Shown: positions 45,184-55,753, counted from the stretch's first letter. The stretch is 64,000 nucleotides of DNA from Hydrogenovibrio crunogenus (GCF_004786015.1 NZ_CP032096.1:620001-684000), one strand, 5' to 3'. Numbers and translations are program-made. The notes: a model not told the origin generated them from the sequence alone.

Positions 45184-46125
45184 ATGATGCAATCAAGCAA
45201 CCAAACAAAAAAACTGATTCAACGTTTAGGAAAAGTCGCTGTATTAATGGGTGGGGTCGCTGCAGAAAGGGATGTATCGCTTCGCAGTGGCGCAGCGATC
45301 CTTGAAGCGCTTAAAAGTGAAGGCGTGGAGGCGGTTGGTTGCGATGTTACATCCGTTGCACAGTTAGTTGAAATTGCACAAAAATATGACCGGGCATTTA
45401 TTGCATTACATGGCCGTTGGGGAGAAGATGGCGGTGTTCAAGCTGTGTTAGATTCTTTAGCCTTACCTTACACTGGAAGTGGCATGACCGCTTCTGCCTT
45501 AGCTATGGATAAACTTAGAACAAAGTGGCTTTGGAAAGGTGTCGGCTTGCCGACGCCAGCTTTTAAAGTGGTGTCTTCTTCAAGTCCGCTGGATGTTGAA
45601 AATTTTGATTTAACTTTCCCTGTGATTGTCAAACCGAGTCATGAAGGGTCGAGTATCGGAATGCGTAAAGTAGACACGCTTGATGTCTTGCAAGAAGCGG
45701 TCGATTTTGCACAACAATACGATTCTGAAATTTTAATTGAGCAATGGGTCACGGGGCGAGAATTTACGTGTGCCGTGTTGGATGGTGAGGCATTGCCAAT
45801 GATTCAACTAAAAACAGACCATGATTTTTATGATTTCGATGCCAAGTATCAATCAAACACCACTGAGTATTTATGCCCTTGTGGTCTGGCAGCTGAAGAA
45901 GAAAAGAGAATTCAGGCATTAGTGTTACAGGCGTTTGATGCTGTCGGTGCTCGCCACTGGGGGCGAGTGGACTTGATGTTGGATGATCAAAGTCAACCAT
46001 GGTTGATAGAGATTAATACCGTTCCTGGTATGACCGATCACAGCTTGGTACCAATGGCTGCTAAAGCTGTTGATTTAAGCTTTTCAAAATTGGTGTTAAA
46101 GCTAGTTTCATTGACACTGCCATAA
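45184..46125 (+). CDS. ddl: D-alanine-D-alanine ligase
   Basis: A 313-residue ATP-grasp enzyme making D-Ala-D-Ala for MurF. Family motifs: VLMGGVAAERDVSLRSG, FIALHGRWGEDGGVQ, PVIVKPSHEGSSIGM and LIEINTVPGMTDHSLVPMAA. It lies in its usual place before ftsQ. MurB, which normally precedes it, is absent from the window. Confidence 0.96.
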   Translation: MMQSSNQTKKLIQRLGKVAVLMGGVAAERDVSLRSGAAILEALKSEGVEAVGCDVTSVAQLVEIAQKYDRAFIALHGRWGEDGGVQAVLDSLALPYTGSGMTASALAMDKLRTKWLWKGVGLPTPAFKVVSSSSPLDVENFDLTFPVIVKPSHEGSSIGMRKVDTLDVLQEAVDFAQQYDSEILIEQWVTGREFTCAVLDGEALPMIQLKTDHDFYDFDAKYQSNTTEYLCPCGLAAEEEKRIQALVLQAFDAVGARHWGRVDLMLDDQSQPWLIEINTVPGMTDHSLVPMAAKAVDLSFSKLVLKLVSLTLP

Positions 46126-46146
46126 ACGGACTGGGCTGATACTACG

Positions 46147-46833
46147 GTGAAAAAGAAATTATCTTTAGCGTTTGTTTTAAGTTTGTTTATCTTGATTGCT
46201 GTTTGGATTTTTTTTTCACCTGCGCGTGTATTAACTGAGGCTCAATTGAATGGGGAGCTGAAAAGAGTCTCCTCCGAAACAGTACAAAACATTGTTCAAC
46301 CTTATATTGGTGAATCTTTCTGGCGAGTTGACTTAGAAAAACTTCATGCTGATTTGTTACGCTTGGAGTGGGTTTATAAAGCAAAAGTGAAACGACGCTG
46401 GCCGAATAAAGTCATTATTTCACTTGAAGAGCAAAATCCTGTCGCGCGTTGGCGTGAAGATGGTCTATTAAATCAATCGGGTGATATTTTTTACCCGCAT
46501 GATATTACCCCTTTTAGAGATTGGGTTGTTCTAGAGGGAAACCCCTTGCAATCCAGAAAGCTATTGCATGATTTAATGGTCTTTCAAGAGAAGTTTAAAC
46601 CCTTAGGCTGGACGATTGATATGTTAAAGCAACAGCCAGATGGGAGTTGGGATGTTCATTTTTTATCGGGCGTGACGGTGCTGCTGGATAAAGAAGCGTG
46701 GCAAGCGAAATTAAGTCGATTTATCAGGGCGCTCCCAAAGACCAAACAAACATTAAGAAAATTCGCACAAGTATTTGATTTAAGATATAGTAATGGCTTT
46801 GTTATCAAGCAGAAAAAACAGCTTGAAGAGTAG
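46147..46833 (+). CDS. ftsQ: Cell division protein FtsQ
   Basis: A 228-residue bitopic divisome protein. It starts with GTG, has one N-terminal membrane segment (FVLSLFILIAVWIFFSPA), a POTRA domain (LNGELKRVSSETVQNIVQPYIGESFWRVDLEKLHADLL), and the typical WVYKAKVKRRWPNKVIISLEEQNPVARW. It lies between ddl and ftsA as in other proteobacteria. Confidence 0.94.
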   Translation: MKKKLSLAFVLSLFILIAVWIFFSPARVLTEAQLNGELKRVSSETVQNIVQPYIGESFWRVDLEKLHADLLRLEWVYKAKVKRRWPNKVIISLEEQNPVARWREDGLLNQSGDIFYPHDITPFRDWVVLEGNPLQSRKLLHDLMVFQEKFKPLGWTIDMLKQQPDGSWDVHFLSGVTVLLDKEAWQAKLSRFIRALPKTKQTLRKFAQVFDLRYSNGFVIKQKKQLEE

Positions 46834-46907
46834 CATAAACGCTACGCCAAAGTATGGAAGCGGTAAAGTGCTTGTATTAGCATTATCCAATTAAAGGTGA
46901 AAAACGA

Positions 46908-48161
46908 ATGGCAAGAAAGCAACAAAACCCCAACGCTAATGTTGTGATCGGTTTAGATATTGGTACTTCAAAAATTGCAGCAATCATCGGAAAAGTGAAA
47001 GAAGATGGCAATATTGAAGTGGTTGGTATGGGAACTCATCCTTCTAAAGGGCTAAAAAAAGGGGTTGTTGTTAATATTGATTCAACGGTTGAGTCGATTC
47101 AGAGAGCAATTGATGAAGCAGAAAGAATGTCCGGCATAAAGGCAGAATCCGTTTCTGTTGGTATTGCAGGTAGTCATATTGGCAGTTTTAACTCGAATGG
47201 CATGGTGGCGATCAGTAATCAGGAAGTTCAAGAAGAAGATGTTCAGCGAGTCATTGACGCAGCGCAAACCATTGCGATTCCTGGAGATCAGGAAGTATTG
47301 CACATTCTGCCTCAGGAATTCATGATCGATAACCAAGGGGGGATTCGTGAGCCCATTGGGATGTCGGGAGTGCGTTTAGAGGCAAAAGTACATATGGTGA
47401 CGGGCTCAGTGAGTGCGGCACAAAATATTACCAAGTGTGTTGAACGTTGCTCCTTGAAAGTGGATAACCTGATCTTAGAACAGCTGGCGTCTTCTGAGGC
47501 GGTTCTATCAGAAGATGAGAAAGAGTTAGGGGTTTGCCTGGTTGATATTGGTGGGGGAACCACGGATATTGCGATTTTTCAAAATGGCGCAATTCGACAT
47601 TCGGCTGTGATTCCGGTGGCCGGAGATCAAGTCACCAATGATATTGCGATGGCGTTAAGAACGCCTAAACAAGCGGCAGAAGACATTAAGAAAAAATATG
47701 CGTGTGCTTTACCTCAGCTAATCTCTCAAGATGAAGAAATTGAAGTGCCGAGTGTGGGGGATCGACCGGCAAGATGTTTGTCACGCCACACTTTGGTAGA
47801 AGTGATCGAACCACGTTATGAAGAACTTTTTCAGTTGATTCAAGCCGAATTACGTCGTACTGATTTTGAAAACAAAATTGCGGCGGGTATTGTGTTGACG
47901 GGAGGAAGCTCCCTAGTGGAAGGAGCGGTCGAATTGGCAGAAGAAGTATTTCATATGCCTGTACGTTTAGGAATGCCTCATGATGTGACCGGCCTTAAAG
48001 AAGAAGTGTGTAACCCTTCTTTTGCAACAACTGTCGGCCTGTTAATGTATGCAAAAGAACATCCAGGGACTCGTTTTTCCTCAGAAAAAGCAAGTGAATT
48101 AACGTTAGATAAAGAATCTGTTCTTGAAAAAATGAAAAGCTGGTTCAGTAAAAATTTTTAG
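46908..48161 (+). CDS. ftsA: Cell division protein FtsA
   Basis: A 417-residue actin-like membrane tether of the FtsZ ring. Phosphate-binding loops VIGLDIGTSKIAAIIG and CLVDIGGGTTDIAIF, adenosine-binding GIVLTGGSSLVEGA, and a C-terminal amphipathic helix (VLEKMKSWFSKNF) for membrane attachment. In most relatives ftsZ follows immediately; here lpxC follows after 71 bp. Confidence 0.97.
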   Translation: MARKQQNPNANVVIGLDIGTSKIAAIIGKVKEDGNIEVVGMGTHPSKGLKKGVVVNIDSTVESIQRAIDEAERMSGIKAESVSVGIAGSHIGSFNSNGMVAISNQEVQEEDVQRVIDAAQTIAIPGDQEVLHILPQEFMIDNQGGIREPIGMSGVRLEAKVHMVTGSVSAAQNITKCVERCSLKVDNLILEQLASSEAVLSEDEKELGVCLVDIGGGTTDIAIFQNGAIRHSAVIPVAGDQVTNDIAMALRTPKQAAEDIKKKYACALPQLISQDEEIEVPSVGDRPARCLSRHTLVEVIEPRYEELFQLIQAELRRTDFENKIAAGIVLTGGSSLVEGAVELAEEVFHMPVRLGMPHDVTGLKEEVCNPSFATTVGLLMYAKEHPGTRFSSEKASELTLDKESVLEKMKSWFSKNF

Positions 48162-48232
48162 AAAGAGCGGTTTGCTATCTGTGTTAAAATTCACCGATTA
48201 TAGTTTACTTCAATAAAGTAGAAGACAATCGC

Positions 48233-49153
48233 GTGAAACAAAGAACTCTTGCCAATCCTATCAAAGCTAAAGGTGTCGGGCTTCATACCGGTCATAAATC
48301 AATTATGACGTTGCGCCCGGCTCCTGTGAATACCGGAATCGTATTCCGCCGAATTGATCAAACTCCTGTCGTTGAATTTCCTGTTTCACCTGAATTAGTC
48401 AAAGAAACGATGCTGTGTACGACCATTGTGCAAGAGCAAGGCGAGCAAAAAATTAAAATTGCCACGATTGAGCATTTAATGTCAGCTCTAGCAGGCGTCG
48501 GTATTGATAATTTGTATATTGATATCACGGCCGACGAAGTGCCTATTATGGATGGGAGTGCGTCACATTTTATTTTCTTGCTACAATCAGCTGGTATTCA
48601 GCTGCAAGAGGCGCCAAAGAAATTTATACGCATTAAAAAACAGGTTCAGGTCGAAAATGAAAAAGGCGGCGTGGCGGAATTCAAACCTTATGAAGGGTTC
48701 CGTTTAAATTTTTCGATTGAGTTTGATCATCCTGCCTTTGACCAAACGGCTGAAAAAATGACGCTTAGTTTTTCTTCGACGGCTTATTTTAAAGAAGTGA
48801 GCCGGGCTCGGACTTTTGGGTTTATGAAAGACATGGAAAAGCTAAGAGCTCAAAACTTGGGGCTGGGTGCTGGGTTACATAATGCGATTGGATTGGATGA
48901 AAATGGCGTTGTGAACCAGGAAGGGCTTAGAGACAAAGATGAATTTGTGCGCCATAAGATTCTGGATGCCGTTGGGGATTTATATATGGCAGGCCATCCT
49001 ATTATTGGTGAGTTTACAGCGCATAAATCAGGCCATGCATTAAATAATCAGCTACTCAGAGCGTTAGTGGCAGATTCTGAGGCATATGAAGTTGTAACGT
49101 ATGATGATGAAGAGCCGCCAATTCAGTATGGTAGTAGTAAGATTCTTGTGTAA
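48233..49153 (+). CDS. lpxC: UDP-3-O-acyl-N-acetylglucosamine deacetylase LpxC
   Basis: A 306-residue zinc enzyme performing the committed step of lipid A synthesis. Family motifs: [34 protein letters not shown] (zinc His), [14 protein letters not shown] and [15 protein letters not shown]. It starts with GTG. It closes the dcw cluster. Confidence 0.97.
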   Translation: MKQRTLANPIKAKGVGLHTGHKSIMTLRPAPVNTGIVFRRIDQTPVVEFPVSPELVKETMLCTTIVQEQGEQKIKIATIEHLMSALAGVGIDNLYIDITADEVPIMDGSASHFIFLLQSAGIQLQEAPKKFIRIKKQVQVENEKGGVAEFKPYEGFRLNFSIEFDHPAFDQTAEKMTLSFSSTAYFKEVSRARTFGFMKDMEKLRAQNLGLGAGLHNAIGLDENGVVNQEGLRDKDEFVRHKILDAVGDLYMAGHPIIGEFTAHKSGHALNNQLLRALVADSEAYEVVTYDDEEPPIQYGSSKILV

Positions 49154-49485
49154 CGCAATTTATTCCTGATTTTTGTTTTTATCAGATTCAAAGTGCAGTC
49201 ATTCTTAGTGAAAAGAGTGACTCACGCATGCTCGGTTTGTAGAGCCCTCTCTTTCGAATGATTGATTCCAAATGTTCGTGATTCTCCTTACTTTGTCATC
49301 CTTTTAAATGTGTTAGAATAATCAGCATTTACTAAAATAGCAGTAGTGCTTTACAAGTTGTCGATAACTCGTAAAATGGTGTTTCATCATATCGGTTCGG
49401 CATTGTTCAGCCTTTTCTATCAATCCTTGTATAGCCTATGAAATAAGGTTTATACAACTAAACTCTTTATTGGATTCAAGCGCTA
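49154..49485. other. Intergenic region before secA
   Basis: About 330 bp without a believable gene; neither a secM-like nor a DUF721 gene is present. An imperfect hairpin (GTCATTC/GAGTGAC) at about 49198-49221 may belong to the lpxC terminator. A promoter candidate is described separately at 49293-49319, leaving a long secA leader. Confidence 0.5.
49293..49319 (+). promoter_or_regulatory. Candidate secA promoter (extended -10)
   Basis: TTGTCA (49293-49298) and TAGAAT (49314-49319) with a 15-bp spacer; TGT directly before TAGAAT makes an extended -10 that can compensate for the short spacer. The leader to the ATG would be about 160 nt. Confidence 0.45.
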
Positions 49486-52215
49486 ATGGCACTTAATATT
49501 TTCAAAAAATTATTTGGTAGTCGAAACGAACGACTGCTTAAACAATACCGTAAAAAAGTTCAACAAATTAATGCGTTAGAAGAAAGCTTATCTCAGCTTT
49601 CGGATGATGAACTCAGAGCGAAAACAGATTATTTTAAAAGCCAGATTTCTGAAGGGATCTCATTAGATCAGATTCTGCCTGAAGCGTTTGCGGTGGTAAG
49701 AGAAGCCGGTAAAAGAGTCATGGGAATGCGTCATTACGACACCCAGTTAATTGGGGGGATGGTGCTACACGAAGGGAAAATTTCTGAAATGCGGACAGGG
49801 GAAGGAAAAACCCTGGTGGCAACACTACCTGCTTATTTAAATGCATTATCGGGTAAGGGGGTTCATGTCATTACCGTGAATGATTATTTGGCTTCTCGTG
49901 ATGCGGAATGGATGGGGCAGCTATATGGCTTTCTAGGTTTAACGACAGGAGTCGTTCTGTCTGGTCAGACCAGTAATGAAAAGCAAACTGCTTATAACGC
50001 AGACATTACTTACGGAACCAATAATGAATTCGGTTTTGATTATCTTCGCGATAATATGGCGATCTTCGCTGAAGAGCGAGTGATGCGAGGGCAAAATTTT
50101 GCGATTGTCGATGAGGTCGATTCGATTCTGATCGATGAAGCCAGAACGCCTCTCATTATCTCCGGGCCTGCTGAAGATAAGTCAGATTTATATCAAAAAA
50201 TGAACCCTTTGGTCAAAGGACTGGAAAGAGGTGAAGAGGATCTAGAGACCAAAACGTCGAGTGGTGATTACACGATTGATGAAAAATCGAAGCAAATCCA
50301 TTTGACTGATGAAGGGCATTCAAAAGTTGAAGCCATGCTGGTTGAGGTTGGTTTGCTGGAAGAAGGCGATTCTCTTTATGATGCCGAGCATATCAGTTTG
50401 ATGAAGTATGTGAATGCTTCCTTAAGAGCGCATCTTTTGTTTGAAAAGAATACCGATTACATTGTTCAGGATAATGAAGTCGTGATTATTGATGAATTTA
50501 CTGGACGTAAAATGTCTGGTCGTCGTTGGGGGGATGGGTTGCACCAGGCCGTTGAGGCCAAAGAAGGTGTTCCGATCCAGGCCGAAAGCCAAACCTATGC
50601 ATCGATTACCTTTCAAAATTACTTTAGACAGTACACGAAGTTGTCTGGTATGACAGGGACAGCCGATACTGAAGCAGGTGAGTTTTTATCGACCTACAGC
50701 CTTGAAGTGGTTGTGGTGCCGACCAATAAAGTACCAAAGCGTCAAGATTTGCCGGATTTGGTGTTCTTGGATATTGAAGGGAAGTTGGCAGCCATCGTCC
50801 GAGAAGTGAAAGAAGTCGTTAAAACAAGGCAGCCAATTTTAGTTGGGACAGCATCTATTGAACTCTCTGAAGTACTGTCTTCTTTATTTGAAAAAGAAGG
50901 CATTCCGCATAATGTCTTGAATGCGAAGCAGCATGAAAAAGAAGCTACCATTATTGCACAAGCGGGTCGTCCAGGAGCGGTGACTATTGCGACAAACATG
51001 GCGGGTCGAGGAACCGATATCGTGCTAGGGGGGAACCTAGACATGGAAATCGAATCTTTAGATAATCCAACGGAAGCGCAAATAGCTGAAATCAAAGCTG
51101 ATTGGGAAGTCAGGCATGATGAAGTTGTCGAAAAAGGTGGGCTGATGGTTATTGGTTCAGAAAGACATGAATCACGCCGTATCGACAACCAGTTACGTGG
51201 CCGTTCCGGGCGTCAAGGTGATCCAGGGGTGACACGCTTCTACTTATCTTTAGATGATGACTTAATGCGCCGATTTGCATCTGAAAAAGTGAAAAACATG
51301 ATGCGTCGTCTGGGCATGAAATCGGATGAAGCCATTGAACATAACATGGTGACCAAATCGATTGAACGCGCGCAAAAGCAAGTTGAAAGAATGCACCAGG
51401 ATGAACGTGCTAACTTATTGAAATTCGATAATATTTCCAATGAACAGCGCAAAGTGGTTTATGCTCAGCGTAATGAGCTGATGGAAGAAGAGGATGTGTC
51501 TGAGATTATCGATGCTTTACGTGAAAATGTCATTGAAACAATGATGGCTGGCTTTATTCCGCCAGGAAGCATTGAAGAGCAATGGAATGTGTCTGGTTTG
51601 GAAAAGCAGCTTCAGGATGACCTAGGCTTAACCTTCCCTATTTCAGATTGGTTGCAAGAAGATAAAGGACTGTTTGAAGAAAAACTGCGTGAAAAAATTA
51701 TCGCAGAAGCCAAAGTGCTTTATCAAAACAAAATGGCGGTGATTGATGAAAAAACCCGTCATCATTTTGAAAAAGAAGTGTTACTTAGAACCATTGATAA
51801 GCAATGGCGTGAACATCTAAATGAAATGGACTATTTGCGTCGCTGGATCCACTTAAAAGGATTTGCACAAAAAGATCCTTTCCAGGAGTATCGTGCGACG
51901 GCTGCTGAAATGTTTGAAGCCTTTCTGGATGAGGTTATGTTTGAGACCGTTCAAACTTTATCGATGGTTCAAATTCAAGGCGCAGATGATGTTGATGCCT
52001 ATGAAAAGCAACAGATTGAAGAGCGTCCACAGGAATTGGAAGCCAATCATCCGGCTGCAAAAGGGATTTCTGATGCTGTGAATGGCTCATCAGATTCCGA
52101 ACAGGATTCAGCTGATGCGACTTATCGTCGTGAAACCCCGAAAGTTGGGCGTAATGATCCTTGCCCTTGCGGTTCAGGAAAAAAATATAAACAATGTTGT
52201 GGTAAATTAAATTAA
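49486..52215 (+). CDS. secA: Preprotein translocase ATPase SecA
   Basis: A 909-residue motor that drives secretory proteins through SecYEG. Walker [30 protein letters not shown] region, [23 protein letters not shown], the second ATPase domain [13 protein letters not shown] and [18 protein letters not shown], and the C-terminal zinc-binding tail [13 protein letters not shown] that contacts SecB and lipids. Length and all motifs are normal. It lies after lpxC, as in E. coli. Confidence 0.98.
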   Translation: MALNIFKKLFGSRNERLLKQYRKKVQQINALEESLSQLSDDELRAKTDYFKSQISEGISLDQILPEAFAVVREAGKRVMGMRHYDTQLIGGMVLHEGKISEMRTGEGKTLVATLPAYLNALSGKGVHVITVNDYLASRDAEWMGQLYGFLGLTTGVVLSGQTSNEKQTAYNADITYGTNNEFGFDYLRDNMAIFAEERVMRGQNFAIVDEVDSILIDEARTPLIISGPAEDKSDLYQKMNPLVKGLERGEEDLETKTSSGDYTIDEKSKQIHLTDEGHSKVEAMLVEVGLLEEGDSLYDAEHISLMKYVNASLRAHLLFEKNTDYIVQDNEVVIIDEFTGRKMSGRRWGDGLHQAVEAKEGVPIQAESQTYASITFQNYFRQYTKLSGMTGTADTEAGEFLSTYSLEVVVVPTNKVPKRQDLPDLVFLDIEGKLAAIVREVKEVVKTRQPILVGTASIELSEVLSSLFEKEGIPHNVLNAKQHEKEATIIAQAGRPGAVTIATNMAGRGTDIVLGGNLDMEIESLDNPTEAQIAEIKADWEVRHDEVVEKGGLMVIGSERHESRRIDNQLRGRSGRQGDPGVTRFYLSLDDDLMRRFASEKVKNMMRRLGMKSDEAIEHNMVTKSIERAQKQVERMHQDERANLLKFDNISNEQRKVVYAQRNELMEEEDVSEIIDALRENVIETMMAGFIPPGSIEEQWNVSGLEKQLQDDLGLTFPISDWLQEDKGLFEEKLREKIIAEAKVLYQNKMAVIDEKTRHHFEKEVLLRTIDKQWREHLNEMDYLRRWIHLKGFAQKDPFQEYRATAAEMFEAFLDEVMFETVQTLSMVQIQGADDVDAYEKQQIEERPQELEANHPAAKGISDAVNGSSDSEQDSADATYRRETPKVGRNDPCPCGSGKKYKQCCGKLN

Positions 52216-52237
52216 AATCTAAACAAGCGTTATTGAA

Positions 52238-52312
52238 GTCCACTCTGGCGCATATGCCGTGAAGCATATGCAAATGAATTTTGAATTCATTGCCAGTGTG
52301 GACTTTTTTATT
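52238..52312 (+). terminator. Three-way-junction hairpin structure with T-run between secA and argJ
   Basis: An outer 12-bp stem (GTCCACTCTGGC 52238-52249 with GCCAGTGTGGAC 52292-52303, one mismatch) encloses two inner hairpins. The first is GCATATGC/GCATATGC (52250-52257, 52264-52271) and the second is AATGAATT/AATTCATT (52273-52280, 52284-52291). TTTTTTATTTT follows. It can end secA transcription, but it also lies only about 15 bp before the argJ start. Confidence 0.75.
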
Positions 52313-52325
52313 TTGGAGAAACAGT

Positions 52326-53534
52326 ATGGCGCAAACATCAAATATTCATCCCGTCTCTGGTGTTTATTTAGGAACAACTCAGGCAAAAATTAAAAAGTCT
52401 GGGGTAGAAGACTTTGTCGTTATTTCATTTGTGGAAGGCAGTCGCACGGCTGCGACATTTACTACGAATGCCTTTTGTGCCGCGCCTGTTACGCTGGCAA
52501 AACAAAATTTAAAAAACACTCCGACCCGCGCGTTGGTGATTAACAGCGGTAATGCCAATGCCGGGACGGGTCAACAAGGCATGTTAGATGCACAACAAAC
52601 CTGTCATTGGGTGGCTGAAGAGCTCGGTATTTCCGAACAAGCGGTGCTGCCTTTTTCTACAGGGGTGATTGGACAAAATTTACCTATGCCTAAAATTGAA
52701 TCCGCCGTGCCCGCAGCCATTGCAAATCAAACCATTGATGGTTGGGAAATGGCTGCAAAAGGAATTATGACGACGGATACCCATCCGAAAACTGCCAGCC
52801 GTCAATTTGATATTGAAGGTCATACTGTGACGTTGACCGGCTTTTCAAAAGGATCGGGTATGATTCATCCGAACATGGCGACCATGCTAGGATTTGCAGC
52901 AACGGATGCTAAAATCTCCCAGGCCTGCCTGGACAAAGCCTTGCTCGATTCGGTGTCACTGTCGTTTAACCGAATTACGGTTGATGGAGACACCTCGACA
53001 AATGATGCGTGTACCTTAACCGCGACACAGCAGGCAGACATGCCCGAAATTACAGATCCTGATTCTTCTGCCTATCAGGTTTTTGCAAAAGTGTTAAATG
53101 AAGTGATGACTGAATTGGCACAAATGATTGTGCGAGATGGGGAAGGTGCGACTAAGTTTGTAGCCATTAAGGTTGAATCAGGGGACTCTGTTGAGGAGTG
53201 CCTGAAAGTCGCGCATGCTGTCGCGTTGTCTCCATTGGTAAAAACCGCACTGTTCGCGTCTGATCCTAACTGGGGTCGGATTTTGGCGGCTGTGGGACGT
53301 GCCGGCGTTGTTGGTTTGGATATTAATGCATTGCAGATTTATCTGGGCGATGTTTTACTGGTGGATAACGGTGGTCGTGCTGATTCATATACCGAAGAAG
53401 CGGGTCAGGCAGTGATGAATGAGACGGATATTGAAATTCGTATTATATTGAACCGTGGTCAGGTTTCAGAAACTGTTTGGACAACGGATTTTTCGTATGA
53501 TTATGTCAAAATCAATGCAGAATATCGAACATAA
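52326..53534 (+). CDS. argJ: Glutamate N-acetyltransferase / amino-acid acetyltransferase ArgJ
   Basis: A 402-residue enzyme of arginine biosynthesis that moves the acetyl group from N-acetylornithine to glutamate; many members also use acetyl-CoA. The self-cleavage site is MAT in GSGMIHPNMATMLGF, with the nucleophile T186. Other family blocks are NSGNANAGTG, RITVDGDTSTND and DPNWGRILAAVGRAG. ATG 52326 with GGAG before it is preferred over an upstream start at 52281, which lies inside the hairpin structure. ArgA is also encoded in this window. Confidence 0.95.
   Translation: MAQTSNIHPVSGVYLGTTQAKIKKSGVEDFVVISFVEGSRTAATFTTNAFCAAPVTLAKQNLKNTPTRALVINSGNANAGTGQQGMLDAQQTCHWVAEELGISEQAVLPFSTGVIGQNLPMPKIESAVPAAIANQTIDGWEMAAKGIMTTDTHPKTASRQFDIEGHTVTLTGFSKGSGMIHPNMATMLGFAATDAKISQACLDKALLDSVSLSFNRITVDGDTSTNDACTLTATQQADMPEITDPDSSAYQVFAKVLNEVMTELAQMIVRDGEGATKFVAIKVESGDSVEECLKVAHAVALSPLVKTALFASDPNWGRILAAVGRAGVVGLDINALQIYLGDVLLVDNGGRADSYTEEAGQAVMNETDIEIRIILNRGQVSETVWTTDFSYDYVKINAEYRT
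52919..52928. repeat. CCAGGCCTGG-like palindrome (CCAGGCCTGC) in argJ
   Basis: One mismatch at the last base; read as Gln-Ala-Cys (SQACLDK). Confidence 0.6.
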
Positions 53535-53552
53535 CCGATAGAGCTTGATCAG

Positions 53553-53582
53553 AAAAAAACGCCACTGAGTTGGCGTTTTTTT
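53553..53582. terminator. Bidirectional terminator between argJ and hisC
   Basis: AAAAAAACGCCA / TGGCGTTTTTTT, a 12-bp perfect stem with a 6-bp loop and T-runs on both strands, between convergent genes. Confidence 0.9.
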
Positions 53583-53593
53583 ATAAGCGAAAT

Positions 53594-54664
53594 TTATGTG
53601 TTTTGAGCTTTGAGAATGTCGGTGAGCGCCTGGCAAAGCTGTGTGTTTTCTTGCTCGGTTCCGATTGTAATGCGTAAATATTGATCAATACGAGGTTTAT
53701 TGAAATAACGCACAATAATGGCTTTTTTCCTTAATTGCTGTGCAATGTCTTCTGCTTGCATCTGAGGGTGTTTAGTAAACACAAAGTTTGCGGCAGAAGG
53801 AATGACTTCAAACCCGTTATCTTCTAAAAACTGAGTCAATGTGTCACGGGTAGAGATGATTTTTTCACAACTTTGTTTGAAATAGGCCTCATCTTCGATT
53901 GCGGCAATGGCACCAGCAGTGGCTAAACGGTCAAGAGGGTAAGAGTTAAAACTGTTTTTAACACGCTCCAACCCTTCAATAAGTGCCGAATCACCAAGCG
54001 CAAAGCCAACTCTAAGCCCTGCCAATGCACGAGATTTTGAGAAGGTTTGCACCACCAATAAATTTGGATAACGCTTCACAAGCTGGGCAGCTGATTCGCC
54101 ACCAAAATCGATATAAGCTTCATCCACAACCACCACGGATGAGGCGTTTTGTTGCACGATTTGCTCTATGGCTTGCAGGGGCAACAGTCTGCCTGTCGGT
54201 GCATTTGGGTTGGGGAAAATAATCCCTCCATTTTCAATGTTGTAATCTGCAGGATTGATTTCGAACGCATCCGTTAAGGGAATGGTTTGGTGGTCAATCT
54301 CATATAAACCGCAATAAACAGGATAAAAACTGTAGCTGATATCCGGAAATAAAATGGGCTTGTCTTGTTTCAATAGAGCCATGAAAGCATGGGCTAACAC
54401 TTCATCTGACCCGTTGCCCACAAAAACTTGACGGGATTCAACACCATAGTATGTGGCTATACTCTGCTTAAGATCTTCGGAACTTGGATCGGGATAAAGT
54501 CTCAACTTATCATTTAACTGGTTTGTTAAAGCGTTTAAGACCAATGGCGAAGGCGGATAAGGGCTTTCATTGGTGTTTAGTTTTATCAAGTTGTCGACTT
54601 TAGGTTGCTCACCCGGAACATAAGGGGTAAGTGTGTGAACAAGTTGACTCCAGTATTGACTCAT
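53594..54664 (-). CDS. hisC: Histidinol-phosphate aminotransferase HisC
   Basis: A 356-residue class I/II PLP aminotransferase, late step of histidine synthesis. N-terminal [49 protein letters not shown] and the PLP Lys in [18 protein letters not shown] are typical. The ATG at 54664 has GGGA upstream and is preferred over a TTG four codons earlier. It is a single gene here, away from other his genes. Confidence 0.93.
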   Translation of the reverse strand: MSQYWSQLVHTLTPYVPGEQPKVDNLIKLNTNESPYPPSPLVLNALTNQLNDKLRLYPDPSSEDLKQSIATYYGVESRQVFVGNGSDEVLAHAFMALLKQDKPILFPDISYSFYPVYCGLYEIDHQTIPLTDAFEINPADYNIENGGIIFPNPNAPTGRLLPLQAIEQIVQQNASSVVVVDEAYIDFGGESAAQLVKRYPNLLVVQTFSKSRALAGLRVGFALGDSALIEGLERVKNSFNSYPLDRLATAGAIAAIEDEAYFKQSCEKIISTRDTLTQFLEDNGFEVIPSAANFVFTKHPQMQAEDIAQQLRKKAIIVRYFNKPRIDQYLRITIGTEQENTQLCQALTDILKAQNT

Positions 54665-54735
54665 AGTTTTTCCCAAATTCGATTTACAATGCCAATATTT
54701 TAACGTTTAACGAGTCTTTTTGGCTGAATTTAAAC

Positions 54736-54767
54736 TCAAAAACTACCAGGCCTGGCCGTTTTTTGAC
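54736..54767. repeat. Intergenic CCAGGCCTGG palindrome with terminator-like flanks
   Basis: Exact core at 54746-54755, with A-rich left flank (CAAAAACTA) and CCGTTTTTTG on the right. It lies between the divergent hisC and Nudix genes, where a terminator is not expected; it starts about 70 bp upstream of the hisC start. Confidence 0.7.
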
Positions 54768-54802
54768 AAAATGGAGCTAAATCAAGTTTAGAGAGAATTT
54801 AA

Positions 54803-55753
54803 ATGAATCAAAGAGTCGATATCGCAATAGGGGTTTTAAGACAAGGAAATCATGTTTTATTGGCCCAAAGACAAGCAAAACAAAGTCATGCGCTGAAGTG
54901 GGAGTTTCCTGGCGGTAAGGTAGAAAGTGGAGAGTCGGTGGAAGCAGCATTAATTCGTGAATTTCAAGAGGAAGTCGGGGTTGAAACCGCGCACTGGCAA
55001 CCTTTAATTCAAATTCCTTGGGATTATGAAAGTGTATCAGTGCATTTGCATGTCTATGAATCAGGCCAGTTTCAAGGAGAGCCACACGGTAAGGAAGGGC
55101 AGCCGGTTCAATGGACGGCTATTTCAGAACTGAGCGAGTACGATTTTCCCGAAGCCAATAAAGGTATTCTGACGGCATTACAGTTACCGGAGGCATTCAT
55201 GATTTCGGGGGATTTTCATGATGAACTGGATGCGTTGAATCGTTTGGAAGCGGCATTGGAAGAAGGGATTCGGTTAGTTCAGCTGCGTGCCAAGAAAATG
55301 GAGGAAGACGCGTTTAAAATCTTGGCTAAAAAGGCCATTACACTGACGCATCGTTATGAAGATGCCAAGATTTTAATCAATGGCAAACCAGCTTGGCTAG
55401 AGGCTTTACCTGAAGCAGATGGATTGCAACTGGCTTCTACCATGATTATGGAGCTGACGGAGAGACCTGTTGCAGAAGATAAAATTTTAAGCATCTCGAC
55501 TCATACCAAAGCGGAAGTGGCGAAGGCATTAGAGTTGAATGCCGATTTGCTGTTACTCTCTCCGGTGAAAGACACCCGCTCTCATCCTGATATGAGCGGA
55601 ATGGGTTGGAATGCGTTTGCAGAGATGGTGGCAGAGATCCCTATTCCAGTCTATGCTTTAGGCGGAATGAAACTGTCAGACGTAACAGAAGCTAGGAAAC
55701 AGGGGGCTCAAGGCATTGCGGCTATTTCAGGGTTGTGGCCAGAGCCGATTTAA
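54803..55753 (+). CDS. Nudix hydrolase fused to a thiamine-phosphate-synthase-like domain
   Basis: A 316-residue two-domain protein. Residues 1-130 form a MutT-type Nudix hydrolase with the full Nudix box GGKVESGESVEAALIREFQEEVG, of the type that removes oxidised nucleotides such as 8-oxo-dGTP. Residues 135-316 resemble the ThiE/TenI barrel (GIRLVQLRAKKM, ILINGKPAWLEALPEADGLQL, LSPVKDTRSH, PVYALGGMKLSDV). Such fusions are known in gammaproteobacteria. The barrel has only part of the ThiE active site, so a role in thiamine synthesis is not assured. No thiamine riboswitch is seen upstream. The stop overlaps the stop of the convergent gene by 4 bp. Confidence 0.9.
   Translation: MNQRVDIAIGVLRQGNHVLLAQRQAKQSHALKWEFPGGKVESGESVEAALIREFQEEVGVETAHWQPLIQIPWDYESVSVHLHVYESGQFQGEPHGKEGQPVQWTAISELSEYDFPEANKGILTALQLPEAFMISGDFHDELDALNRLEAALEEGIRLVQLRAKKMEEDAFKILAKKAITLTHRYEDAKILINGKPAWLEALPEADGLQLASTMIMELTERPVAEDKILSISTHTKAEVAKALELNADLLLLSPVKDTRSHPDMSGMGWNAFAEMVAEIPIPVYALGGMKLSDVTEARKQGAQGIAAISGLWPEPI

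Noticed and set aside
49154-49485. secM-like regulator gene before secA
   Set aside because: No open frame of useful length with a signal peptide or arrest motif occurs in either strand.
54680-54802. Thiamine riboswitch before the Nudix/ThiE-like fusion
   Set aside because: No THI-box core is visible; only a CCAGGCCTGG palindrome and a short leader.
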